From Lolium rigidum (Eukaryota; Streptophyta; Magnoliopsida; Poales; Poaceae), in the NCBI RefSeq assembly GCF_022539505.1, contig NC_061508.1, forward strand, positions 91,925,276 through 91,989,275: a stretch of DNA of 64,000 nucleotides. The letters run 5' to 3'. The position numbers and the translations under genes are program-made. This document shows, one piece after another, positions 24,001 through 34,395 of this stretch. The notes beneath the pieces are model-generated. The model saw only the letters and a program-made list of their open reading frames with translations, was not told the origin of the DNA and ran no database searches. The stretch's first letter is position 1; each line of letters starts with the position of its first letter.

Positions 24001-25122
24001 AATTGAGGTTGGTTTTTTCCTTCACTAATCTCTTGCGTGTTGACCTAGCTATGAATTTGTTTTTCTAGTTCTGTACTATTGTATCAACACTTGTCAAACA
24101 TATGTTTGGTTTCAGACTGTAGAGGCAGAGAGGATATCTGTAGATCATGTTGCCCATCTCAAACCATCTGACGGTAGCTCTGCAGCAACTCAGTGTAAGG
24201 ATTCTTTGCTTAACATCATTTTAGCTTCTTATAGTTCAGAGTTGTGCAGTACTTACCACACAATGTATCATTTTCGAACACATAATACTAACAGATATGT
24301 TTGAGCAGTGGCTGCTCATCTTACAGGAATACACAGTGCCATCAAGATGCTCAACAGCCGGGTCCGTGTCATCCAGCAATACCTTGGTTCCATGCAAAAG
24401 GGTTCGTCTTTTGCCACCGATCTAATGTTGTAGATCTTTCTCCAAAATATGGCTGATGTTCATCCATGTGCTTTAAAGTCTCAGCTTAGTTGCCAACAAT
24501 TTCGGTGTCTTTTAACTATTTGTATGAGTACATGTCAATTTTACTAAGCCTTTTCTGCCACTGCAGGTGATATTCCACTGGATAATTCACTTCTTAGGCA
24601 AGTCTCAAGCCTTGTCAGGAGACTACCAGCTATGGAATCGGAGAAATTCCAAGACGACTTCTTGACAGTAAGCTAATGCTCCATTTTGTTGTGTATTAGC
24701 TCTATAACTTAACCTTGCATCTTATGGTATGATGATATCTCTTTGTTCTCAGGAATACAATGACACCCTCCTCATGACTTACCTTGCAATGTTTACCAAC
24801 TGTTCAAGGTATGCCTCTGTTTCTTCAATGAAACTTGTTGATAAGGTCCATAAGGAAGAATATTGCATGTACAACAAAATATGAAAAGAAATTACCTGTA
24901 CATCTCAAGTTCTGTCAGATATAGTTCCTTTTCTGCATATTGTATTCTTATGTATTCTCAGACCATAGTTCTGATTCCAGACTGCACTTGCACCTATATT
25001 GATGTTGATGGTGATAATACTCCTTGTTGACTTGCAGCACAATGAATGAGTTGGTCGAGAAGTTCAACACTACTTATGAGAGAACCACTGCAAGGAGAGG
25101 AGGACGGGGTGCTTTCATGTAG
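21034..25122 (+). CDS. CSN6: COP9 signalosome complex subunit 6 (CSN6)
   Basis: CSN6 is a core subunit of the COP9 signalosome, which removes NEDD8/RUB1 from cullins and controls SCF ligases and light signalling in the nucleus. Exons: 21034-21397, 21478-21566, 23025-23118, 23946-24007, 24116-24194, 24309-24401, 24567-24667, 24753-24808, 25038-25122. They total 1023 nt, 340 aa (Arabidopsis about 317). The MPN domain covers about residues 27-165 (FKLHPLVIVNVSDHYTR, FGCVIGVQRGRTVEI, FPDFYVLGWYSTG). It lacks the HxH and distal Asp of the JAMM metal site, as expected for the non-catalytic MPN- partner of CSN5. The C-terminal helices end in RGGRGAFM. The N-terminus is an Ala/Pro-rich extension coded by very GC-rich sequence. 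Intron 2 (1458 bp) holds a hAT MITE and a Stowaway MITE. Confidence 0.96.
21977..22495. mobile_element. hAT-type MITE in CSN6 intron 2 with perfect 8-bp TSD
   Basis: A 503-bp element (21985-22487) is flanked on both sides by GTTTACAT, an 8-bp duplication typical of hAT transposons. Its ends are inverted: CAAGGATTATGAGTCGC against the complement of GCGACTCGTAATCCCTG. The interior is rich in CGACTAGTC-like palindromic repeats (for example near 22390-22440), which could be transposase subterminal binding sites. No transposase is encoded. Confidence 0.85.
22703..22816. mobile_element. Stowaway MITE in CSN6 intron 2
   Basis: TACTCCCTCCGTTCTAAATT at the left is mirrored by AATTTGGAACACTGGCAGTA at the right, with TA at both borders. 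The 114-bp unit can form a hairpin. Confidence 0.75.
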
Positions 25123-25480
25123 ATCCTTTCCTGCCGTGCTTCTGATGCTCTGGTTATCTGTGAATGCCTCACTGCTGGTTATCTGCTGAGCTTTTGGAAA
25201 ATAGTTTTCGGTATGTAGACGCAGTTTGTGCGTGCGTGCGGTCGTTAGTTACTCTATCCGGCAGTGCCTGGGACTTTTCAAGCTTAATTCTTATCCTCTA
25301 TTGGTTCAGTCAGTGACACGGCAAGCATGTTGATATTGTTGATTTTGTGCCTGGGTGGTTCTTTATCCCTCTTGTCCCGTAAGTTAGACATGTAAAGTTT
25401 ATCTAAATATATGCTGCTCAATTGAATCTATCTGGGTATTATCCTGGTTTTTTGATTGACTTGGTTTTGCCTAACCAAAC

Positions 25481-26003
25481 TACTCCCATGTGTCCCGAAT
25501 TAGATGTCACATATTTGTCTAGATTCACATGTATCTATACACTAATGGCGTGTCACCAAGTGAAATGTAATGCGATGGTGCAGACACCTAGATCACATTC
25601 CGGTGTTCAGTTGGAAATGAAATGGAACGAGGTGGTTCCTTAAAAGAGAATACTCTCTAGATCCCTCAAAAGAGAATATTCTCTCTAGATCCGGAACGTA
25701 CCCGTTTTTCAAAATTGGTGAAATCTTCCGTTCCTCTGTGTTAAAGTCACCCACACTCACTTAACTCTTCTATTCTCTCATAACTTTATTCTGCTAAATG
25801 CATTCCATGCATGCTCACATCTTCTATTCTTAGAATCTGTTACATTCCACTCTCCAACCGAACACAAGAATGAAACCAACTCATTCTTCTGGAGTGGAGT
25901 GGAACTATGACATTACATTTCACTTGGTTCTTAAACTGAACACACCCTAAATACATATGTATCTAGATGAATCTGTGATAAGAATTTCGGGACAGAGTGA
26001 GTA
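25481..26003. mobile_element. Stowaway MITE interrupted by a nested TIR element
   Basis: The outer ends TACTCCCATGTGTCCCGAAT (25481) and its mirror ATTTCGGGACAGAGTGAGTA (ending 26003) form Stowaway-type TIRs with TA borders. The interior similarity (ATCTAGATGAATCTGTGATA against TCACATATTTGTCTAGATTC) continues inwards, then is broken by a second element of about 400 bp (roughly 25543-25948). Confidence 0.75.
25543..25948. mobile_element. Nested TIR element inside the Stowaway MITE
   Basis: A perfect 17-bp inverted repeat, CCAAGTGAAATGTAATG at 25556-25572 and its complement at 25911-25927, lies inside the interrupted Stowaway. The right end reads TTAAACTGAACACACCC. The exact outer ends and target duplication are unclear, so the family (Tourist or other) is not assigned. 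Confidence 0.55.
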
Positions 26004-26058
26004 ATAAATTCCTTGAAATATGCAGTTATTATTATTTGAATAACACTGAGTTGCATAT

Positions 26059-26162
26059 ATCCCTTTCATTTTTTAAAAGTCAAGCTAAGTGAAATTTAAG
26101 CGAACTTCACCTAATTTGACCTTTCAAAAGAAATATAAACCTTATTTGTTGGAAAGGAGGTA
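26059..26162. mobile_element. Probable Stowaway-like MITE
   Basis: TATCCCTTTCATTTTTTAAA is roughly mirrored by the complement of GGAAAGGAGGTA, and the centre contains the inverted pair AAGTCAAGCTAAGTGAA / TTCACCTAATTTGACCTTT. The whole unit is about 104 bp. Confidence 0.5.
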
Positions 26163-27619
26163 TCATATTAATTGCTGATTCAAATATACTCATATATACT
26201 TGAAATGCCACAACTAATACAGAATGAGCACCAATGCTCTCTGTTTAAAATAAAAATAAAAAATTGTGTTTCAAATTTCTTTTGAAAACAAATACATATG
26301 TAGTTAATGATGTATCCCACAAACGTGCAAAAAATCAGCTCCGAACACTTCATATTTTGAGCTACACAAAAATGACAAAAGTGGAGATGTGAGTAGTCAT
26401 TTTTAAATCTCTAAAACATATCAGATTTTATTTTCTTATCCAGTCTAAAAAAAGAAGAAGTTTAGGTTGAGATTTTGTAGGATTGCGAGATGTATTATTG
26501 ACAATTTCTAGAATTATTTTCAGATTTTTTTTATAATCTGTAAAAAAGAATTATATGGCAGGAGCACTTGAGCTCGAGAATCAAAAGCACTTTCCGCATT
26601 AATATGCACTACAAACATTCAGATGCATTCATATGCACGCCACCCGAGAAGGAGCGGGGTCCTCTTAAGAGCAAGAACAGTGTTTATCATGTCATCTATA
26701 CCAATTTATAGCCATATATACAATGGTGGGTTCTAATAATGTACTACTTTATCAAAATATGGCATACGTTTCACTCTCACAAAGTACCTAGGAGCACGTG
26801 CTAGAGCTGACTCTTGCATAAGAGCACACTTACCTTCTCTCTCATATTCTCACTCCTCCAACTAAGTAAAGATATAATATTTTATCTATTATAGCCAACT
26901 GATTGTACCTTATTGTACTTGCTCTAACTCAGTAAAGGAAAGTTAGCAAAAGAAACAATGCGGCGACCTAGGGTTCCAGCCTAGCCACCGCTCGAACCTA
27001 ATGTTAGAAATTGGTCTTTCTTGTCAATTTAAAAACTTAATGGTGATGGCTTCAGCCCTGGTATGCTAGTCCTTAGGAATAACATTAGGCCAGCTCCATT
27101 GATCGTTAGGTCGTTTAACTTGTTTGGGGACATTGATGTAAGTTTTATTATATTTATGAGCGATTTGTACTTATGGTGACCTTTTATAATGATCTGGAGT
27201 TTTCTCAAAAAAAAAGTGAAGGAAAGTATGTTGGATGGTTGGTCTATACAAATTGAGTGATACAATTGATGAGACCCTTAACATATTTGTTGCAGCACGA
27301 CTATGTGTATTTCCATCATTTGGCCATGAGCATAGGGTATCTCCCAAATCCTCTCAAAATCCTGTTCTTCCTGTTCCCAGCTCGTCAGACCCATCAGGAT
27401 CCTGACATTGATGCTTCCCAAAATTATCATCTGAAAGCTTAATTACCCAAATTCTCAGCACAGATCCAGCAGTTCATTACAATACAGCATGAGAAAACAA
27501 CATACCTGTCCTAAGAAATATTCAGTGATACACACACAGATCAATACCTTCTAAGAACGCTGTTACATAATGAAACATAGAATTTCAACAACAAATAGGA
27601 TGTCTACCGAGAATGCACA
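26163..27619. other. Intergenic region and FBL17 3' UTR
   Basis: AT-rich sequence with no recognisable gene. The last 150-200 bp before 27620 are the likely 3' UTR of the minus-strand F-box gene. Stretches at 26220-26560 look like an old MITE but I could not find clear ends. Confidence 0.5.
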
Positions 27620-30039
27620 TTACAGGGTACGAACGTCAGGATGGCACTGGTTCCTGCAGCCCATCTCGCAGTTATTGGCACATATTGTCAACCCTGGCTT
27701 GCGCTCCAGGATCTCTGCAACGGTCGGGCTGTTGCCACGACGTTCCAGCACATTCTTCCCGATACCGAGCCACCGTAGGCCTCGAAACAGTGGCGGGTCA
27801 AACAGCGGATCAAATAGCCTCAGGAAGCTGCGGGACAACCTAGAGCAGTACGACAGATCAAGCATCCTTAGGGCTCTTTTACCAGAGTTGTGCTGCACTG
27901 AACCCAGAGTTTCGAGACATGGATCAGTGATGAGGACGCAGTTACGAAGACACAGGCTGCTTATCTGCTCGCAGTTCTTGGCAATCACTGTGACAGCTCT
28001 ACCTGATATCCTCGCTATATTCCCGATGTCCAGTGCAACCAAAGTTTTGTTGATGGTGCCACTCCCTAACAGCAATGAAGCTATACCATTGTTGGTGATC
28101 CTTCTGCACCCTCTGAGGCACAGGGAAGATATTGGGCACCTCCCATTACCGAGTGCTGATAAACCTGCATCGGTAATGTCAGCTCCAGCAAGGTCCAACA
28201 GAGTTAGCTTGGAAAGCTGTGAGATGGAAACCAGGCCAGCGTCTGCGATGCTCCTGCAGCCCGAAAGATCAAGAACCTCCAAGTTGGTGCAGGATGAGAG
28301 AGATATAGCTGTTTCACTGGTCAAGAGACTACAAGACAGCAACCTCACTTCAGTAATCTTTGTAGCTGCCTCGTCAAGATCCAGGCATGTCAAATCTGAC
28401 AAGCATGAGGCAGTACTGACCTCAAATTTCTTCAAGTCCTTGCATGAGTGGAGAAGGGCTGCATATCCAGCATCTCTCACTTTGGCAAACCCGCCAAGTC
28501 TAATGGTTTGGAGTTGCTTGCATCCTTCAGCAAGCATCAGTATCCCAAAGTCATTTACCCTTCTGAAGGTGGAAGAATAACTCAGCTTACCACGTGTCAG
28601 CGATAAATGTGTCAAATTCTGGCATATGCCTAGTGCTTGTAACCCAATGTTGGTCAGATCAGTGTCCAGATCTGTTTCACTCCCCGGGTTGTCCTCTAGG
28701 CAGAGCTCAAGTAACTGAGGGAGACTTCCAGTGATGAAGGTGACAAGTTCGTCAGTTATGATGTCGAGAACTAAAGAGAGTGATTCTAAACTGTCACTGA
28801 AAGGTGTCTTCAGAGAAGGGCTTATAGGAAAGAGTTTCTTTGCCTGCCAATTAGCCACAGGCTGTAGCAATAGTACCTTGGTGGTGCTAGGAATTGCAGA
28901 CACCAAAGAATCGAAGTCAACAGAGCCTGGAGTTCGCAGAGGAAACTTCAGCGAAATATTCTGCATTGACAGATTCAGAACAGATTAAGCACACAACCAA
29001 ATCAACTTCTTCCAACAGCTCATTATGGTAACACCATTGCTAATACTATTAGCTACCCAATATGCTTTACTACTCAAAGATGCTCAACCTAGGAACTATC
29101 AAAATACACAATGTTGCTGTGGTCATCTTTCTAAGTTAAGGAGGAACATCATGTTCACATGTGACAAAGATATCTCGCCTTACCCACACACAAAAAAAAA
29201 GATATCTCACCTCTAAGTAATCACATCCTTTGAATATGTGTGCTAGGGACTTACGGCAGATCACAAAATGTTCACTGCCGTTTAAATCTGCCACCTCCAG
29301 TTTAATCGATCTGAATATAAACACAGTACGCTCAGACTTCACATGATTTGGATGAAAATCAAAACCAATCATTTCTACAGAACAGGACATAAGGTGCACA
29401 AAAGAAAATCCCAATGTCCATCACACCTACTCGAGGCATAGACGAAAATTGGCAACAATACCAGGCAGCAGTTCATAGCGCCTAATTCAATCTCCTCAAG
29501 AAATATAATTTTCAAATGCTGAAAAAGCATACCTTAAATTGGCGCATCTCTCACCAATTACCGCAAAGAGGTACGGGGTGAACGACGAACACTTCAGCAG
29601 CTCGAGCTCGCGGAGGCTCCCCTTTGCGATAGAGGCAGCTGCAGAGTCGTCGAGGAGGCTGCAATTGACGGTGAGGCTGCGGAGCGCGCCATTGCCGTCA
29701 AGAATCCTATTCACGATAGCATTCGTGGGCGGGAACACCTGCAACAACGAGCAGACCCCAGCGTTTAGGGGAAACCACCTGGCTGGATGTGGGGAGCGCG
29801 AAGGATGGAAGGCTCACCGAGAGGTCTAGGGATGTGACGGCGGTCAAGGCGGCGCCGGCGGCGCCTCGGAGAGCGCGGCAGGACGCGGCGGCGGAGCAGG
29901 CGGCCTCCAGCCCCACCCGGCCAACCACCTCCACCAGCAGCGCTTCGGGTAGCATGTCTACCAGGCCTCCTCCGAGGCTTGCGGAGGCCTCTCCGCCGCC
30001 GCCGCCGCCGCCGTCGCCGGCGCGGGGTCTCTTCTCCAT
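27620..30039 (-). CDS. FBL17: F-box/LRR-repeat protein 17-like (FBL17)
   Basis: Arabidopsis FBL17 is the F-box subunit of an SCF ubiquitin ligase that targets KRP-type CDK inhibitors and lets germ and somatic cells enter S phase. Exons in minus order: 30039-29818, 29738-29533, 29310-29211, 28960-27620. They total 1869 nt, 622 aa (Arabidopsis about 590). An F-box sits at about residues 27-65 (LVDMLPEALLVEVVGRVGLE), after a Gly-rich start. Leucine-rich repeats of the cysteine-containing type follow from about residue 80 to 590 (LEVLDLSGCRSIADAGL, ISSLCLRGCRRITNNGIAS). The C-terminus has the characteristic CANNCEMGCRNQC cluster seen in FBL17 relatives. The last exon alone codes 446 aa. The start is the first in-frame ATG in a GC-rich exon. 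Substrate assignment is by family only. Confidence 0.9.
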
Positions 30040-30390
30040 TGACCCTTCCCGGTTGCTTTCAGACCTAGAGCCTGAACAAAGGCAGATTCGGGGAGAAACG
30101 TCACCGGATATACCACGACGACTCCGGGCCTAATGTGTCTATGACATGTGGGGCCTGAATCAGAGCTCAGTCTACCGTTCATTCATTTATTTGGCTTATG
30201 GTTAAGTGCTTGTGTACTTGAAAAAAAGATTAGCGCCTGATATTTAACATTTAAAGCATCAATAATAATGTGTAAAAATACATTTATTACTCCCTCCGTC
30301 TTATACTTCTAACTCTTTCTAAGTTCTAAAAAACAAACTCTAACCAATTTAGTGAAAAGAAATGTAGGCAAAAAAACGGAAATTCAATTC
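30040..30390. other. FBL17 upstream region
   Basis: Promoter-side sequence of the minus-strand F-box gene: GC-rich near the ATG, AT-rich beyond 30180. A half Stowaway end (TACTCCCTCCGTCTTATACT near 30290) has no visible partner. Confidence 0.5.
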
Positions 30391-30780
30391 GGCTCCCGGG
30401 TGCGTATGCCCCTCTACCAAAAAATCATATTTCAAAATGTCGAAAAATTTAAACGAAAAATTATGCATGTACATCTCCATAATCTCCATAATATACGTGA
30501 GTTCGTCAAATTTCACGAAAAACCAATATTTTGTGTGGTCTATATAAAAAAGAGAAAGTTTATCTTGTGAAAGCATTATTTTTAGCACTGAATTTTATCT
30601 TTTTTACACACGTCACATGATAAGTCGATTTTTTATGAAACGACTTTGTGAGCACGTAGCACGTGAAGATGTACGTGCGAACTTTTAGTTTCATTTTTTT
30701 AAAAATTTAAAATATATGTAAGATGCATTTTGAAATATAGGGAGCATACGCACCCATATTCCAAAACACCGCTCCCGCAA
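30391..30780. mobile_element. Long-inverted-repeat MITE (unclassified, Mutator-like)
   Basis: The left arm reads GGCTCCCGGGTGCGTATGCC with ATTTCAAAATG following. The right arm near 30710-30780 carries the same motifs reversed (CATTTTGAAATA, GCATACGCACCC, GCTCCCGC). The central part is AT-rich without coding capacity. Exact ends are uncertain, and the family is a guess from the long arms. Confidence 0.5.
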
Positions 30781-30799
30781 AAAATAAGCTCCATCTTAT

Positions 30800-30884
30800 T
30801 ACTTCCTCTGTTCCGAATTATAAGATGTTTTAGTAGGCTAAACTAGTCTACCAAAACGGGTCATGATATGTAACCGAGGTAGTA
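30800..30884. mobile_element. Short Stowaway MITE derivative
   Basis: TACTTCCTCTGTTCCGAATT is mirrored by a degenerate AACCGAGGTAGTA end, and TAGTAGGCTAAACTAGTCTA forms a central palindromic stretch. It is 85 bp long. Confidence 0.5.
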
Positions 30885-33099
30885 GTATCTTTAAATATGT
30901 GTGAATCTAGATGTGGCACTTTGCAACGACATGCGTCAATTTTTAGTTTTTCTACAGTTTTCTGAACATATTATAATATATAAGTGATGGGTGAAATTAT
31001 ATTATAAGGCTGTGCCAGTATCAAAACCATAGATTTTACGAGACTGGAGGGAGAAGGACGCCATTTTTCGTCAAGAGAGACAACTCATCAAATATCTGGA
31101 ATTGGGGTGGTAAACTGTGCATAGAGTGCTAACAATCAGTTTCTTGATGTATATTGCTCTACTTATATCAGACACGTTGAGTTAGCAGTTACGACTTATG
31201 AAGAGAATACAACAAAATGTCAGTGGGAGGCCTTTCCGGCTAATACACGGGAAAATCTTCCAGTGAGAGAACGGAACATAGTACTGTTTCTTTCAATAGT
31301 GCCTGCAAATGAGATCATGAACCGGACAAAGAATGTCAAGATTTTACAGCTGTAGTGAGATACATTGTGATATACTAACTTATCAATGTATATGTGTGTG
31401 TGTGCGGCTCCCAGTCGAAGTATATGGCTATGCCAACCGGCAGTTGGTACAAAAATCTTTTGCGGTTGACTATGTTGTTAGCACAAACTGTGACTTGCAG
31501 CTTGCTCCATTTGTTGGTAATCTGGGCAGGAAGTTCCCTTCACCGCGATCAGTCATACGCTTGTTTTCCCTCCAGTGCTCCAAGCAACAATCTTGATAGA
31601 GTTTTTCAAAACGTCTACCTGTAAAAAGGGCAGAAGATGGTAAACACCTGAGTTTACTGTCCTAGAGCAAAGAACTGCAGCGCCCTAGACAACCAAACGT
31701 GCTTTAGTACTTTGCATTAGTGATCAATGTTGTATTGCTAGATTGAGAAGACGCAAGAGGAACTACGCTTGTATTTATCTAAGATCTGTGCCCATTGGCA
31801 ATTAAGAGACCAGCTAAAATTAACGACATATTGGACAAAGAGCTAACACTGACATGATCTTAAAAAAACGTCATATGAAGAAGGGCAACGGAGCCCCATT
31901 GACTTTGCTTCAATTGAATCGAGAGACAGAGAGTTCTATGAAGTGAATATCAAGATGACCTGTTTGTTGAGATATACAGTGAAGAAATATCTCGAACTGA
32001 CTCAGTTGTTAGCAATACCATTTGTTCCTACCTTCTGACTTCCGATTGTTCTGGTAACAATGCTGCTCGATGACCATGTGACCCCATTCCCCTCAACTTC
32101 TCTTATTCTGTATTTTCATCATTATTTTCTTTGCTGCCTTCTCCTTTCAATCAAGCATAGAGAGAGTGCCAACTGCAAAATAAAGACACCATTACAGCAG
32201 AGGTCACTTATATAGTTCACATTGAACTGAAAGAATCCCTAAACAGGACATGTCTGTCAAATTGTCATGTTCACACCATTATTTATTATCAACTTTTTTT
32301 TGTCGGAGATGAAATATGATCTAAAACTGAGAAATATAATTGTTTGTGATTTAAGGCCAGACATTTAAAATTGGTACTTTAGGCTTTTTTTCGAACGAAT
32401 TGAGTAGCCATAGTTGTTCACTTACATCGCACAAACCACAAGAACGCAGAACTACCGTCCTGAGATTACTCATGTGAAGCCTTCTAACACAACCAAAGAA
32501 AATCAATGTGGCGGTAATTAAAATTCAAGTGGCAATAGTATGGTTAAAAGTCTAACATGGATCTGAAACTGAGGAAAAATGGACCTATTTCACCCCTCTG
32601 AAACATTGAGAGAAAACATGCACAGCTCATGCCTACTGCCCCAGTGAATCATTTCAATCATGTTTATACAGCTCACTGAAAATTCTACATCTTCCAATCA
32701 TAGTTTACACACAGCAAGAAAGTTGCACAGAAGACAAAACTGTAGGTGCAAAGAAATTTAGATCCCAAAATATTTTACTGTATCCAATTATGTAGATTTG
32801 TTTTAACAAGATACTTGAATTACTTGTGTCAAGTAACACTAGGTATCCATTTCAGTTAAGTTAGCCTTTGCTCATTCAGAGATCTAAATGTTCATGAACT
32901 TGAAGATTAACATAACTTCCAGATAGCTTATCAATAAACAATCCAAATGACTTAGCTAATGTAACTTTCATATGGCTCATCAATAAATGGTCAAAATGAA
33001 TACTCAAGCGAGAAACATTGTTACAAATAGTAAGCAGCAAGAGATAGACAATCTTCTATCATAATCTTGGTGAATTTGGTATAGAAAAATGAGAAAGAA
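30885..33099. other. Non-coding interval downstream of the PPR gene
   Basis: Over 2 kb of AT-rich sequence with only short, unconvincing ORFs (longest 87 aa at 31333-31596). Parts may be transcribed as a long, possibly spliced 3' UTR of the minus-strand PPR gene, but the sequence alone does not show this. Confidence 0.4.
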
Positions 33100-34395
33100 C
33101 TTGGATTTGCCCAACATAACCTGAAATACAGCACTTTTAATCTGTCTTCTTTTTTGCAATATATATGAACACTCCTCTATGTTTGCACAATGATAAAATA
33201 TTTTGAGTAGTCTGTTAAGAAATTTGGAAGCTTCAGTCTATGACAGAACATAGCACAAATTCTTCTTAGAGTGATCATGATTTTCCATTATATGTGAAGG
33301 TTCTCCTGTGATTTACGCAAGTTAAGCAGCTGAGTAAATGCTATCTGAGGTCTCTCAAAGAATAATTCAAGTACTGAAAACCTTTTCAATCTCTTTTATT
33401 AGTCTGCATTGAAATTTGGAAGCACCAGCCTATGACGGAATATAGCCCAAATTGTTCTTAAGAGTGGTCATGATTTTCCATTGGAGGTAAAGATTCTCCT
33501 GTGATATACATAAGTTAAGCAGCTGAGTAAATGCTATCTGAGGTCTCCTGAAAAAGAATTAACTTAAGCACTGAAAACCCTTTCAACCTATTATTCTAAT
33601 TTGTCCGCAAAAACAAAATCATTGAGATAATGTCAACAACAGCCTTACAGTTTTACATGTGGTGGATTTACATCAAAACTTTCCATCCAGCAGTCAACTT
33701 CTCAGATTTGCTCAAATATAACCTGAAATACTGCACATTTGATTTCTTCTTTTTGTCAACATTCATCAACAACTCCTCTATATTTCCTATGCTGAAACAA
33801 TTTTAGTACTAGTTGTAAAGAAATTTGGAAGCATCAGCTATGACAGAATATAGCCCAAATTCTTCTTAAGGCCTTGTTTGGTATTAGTGTTTTAGTGGGG
33901 ATTAGTGGGGATAATACTCTACAGTATTGGGTGAATCACTACTGTCACCCAATCCCCACAAAACCCCATCCCCAATCCACTAGGTAGAGGTAGAGTATTG
34001 GGGATTGAAAATATTACACTAAAATTTGGGGAAAAGTGGGGATAAGTGGGGATTAAACTCGCTCATACTCTAACACCAAACATGTATTGGGGATAAGTGG
34101 GGATTTAAAGTTTAGAGCGGACTATCCCCACTAAAACTCTAGTACCAAACAAGCCCTAAGAGTGGTCATGAATTTCCATTGCAGGTAAAGATTTTCCTGT
34201 GATTTACATAAGTTAAGCAGCTGAGCAAAATGCTATCTGAGGTCTACTAAAAAAAGAATAATTTAGGCACTGAAAACCTTTTCAACCTATTATTCTAATT
34301 TATCCGCAAAAACAAAATCAATGAGACAATGTCAACAACAGCCTTACAGTTACATGTGGCGGATTTACAGCAAAACTTCCCATCCAGCGGTCAAC
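33100..34395. repeat. Triplicated PPR 3'-flank segment
   Basis: Three head-to-tail diverged copies share the order 'CCTGAAATAC..GCAC', 'GAAATTTGGAAGC', 'AGTGGTCATGATTTTCCATT', 'AGTTAAGCAGCTGAG', 'TGCTATCTGAGGTCT', 'CTGAAAACC'. They lie at about 33100-33405, 33406-33715 and 33716-34395. Copies two and three share a further part (TCCGCAAAAACAAAATCA, CAACAACAGCCTTACAG) that reaches the PPR stop codon. The third copy is enlarged by the Tourist MITE at 33870-34156. Confidence 0.8.
33867..34159. mobile_element. Tourist (PIF/Harbinger) MITE with TAA target duplication
   Basis: The element at 33870-34156 (287 bp) begins GGCCTTGTTTGGTATTAGTG and ends in the complement of GGGCTTGTTTGGTACTAGAG, with TAA on both sides (33867-33869, 34157-34159). 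The paralogous copy at about 33445-33470 lacks it and reads TCTTAAGAGTGG straight through, so the empty site is visible in the same window. Confidence 0.92.

Noticed and set aside
26220..26560. Possible MITE with AAATTTCTTTTGAAA-like arms
   Set aside because: I could not find paired ends or a target duplication.
33100..34395. CRISPR-like array suggested by repeated motifs downstream of the PPR gene
   Set aside because: Units are about 300 bp, diverged and contiguous, not short repeats with unique spacers; this is a eukaryotic segmental duplication.
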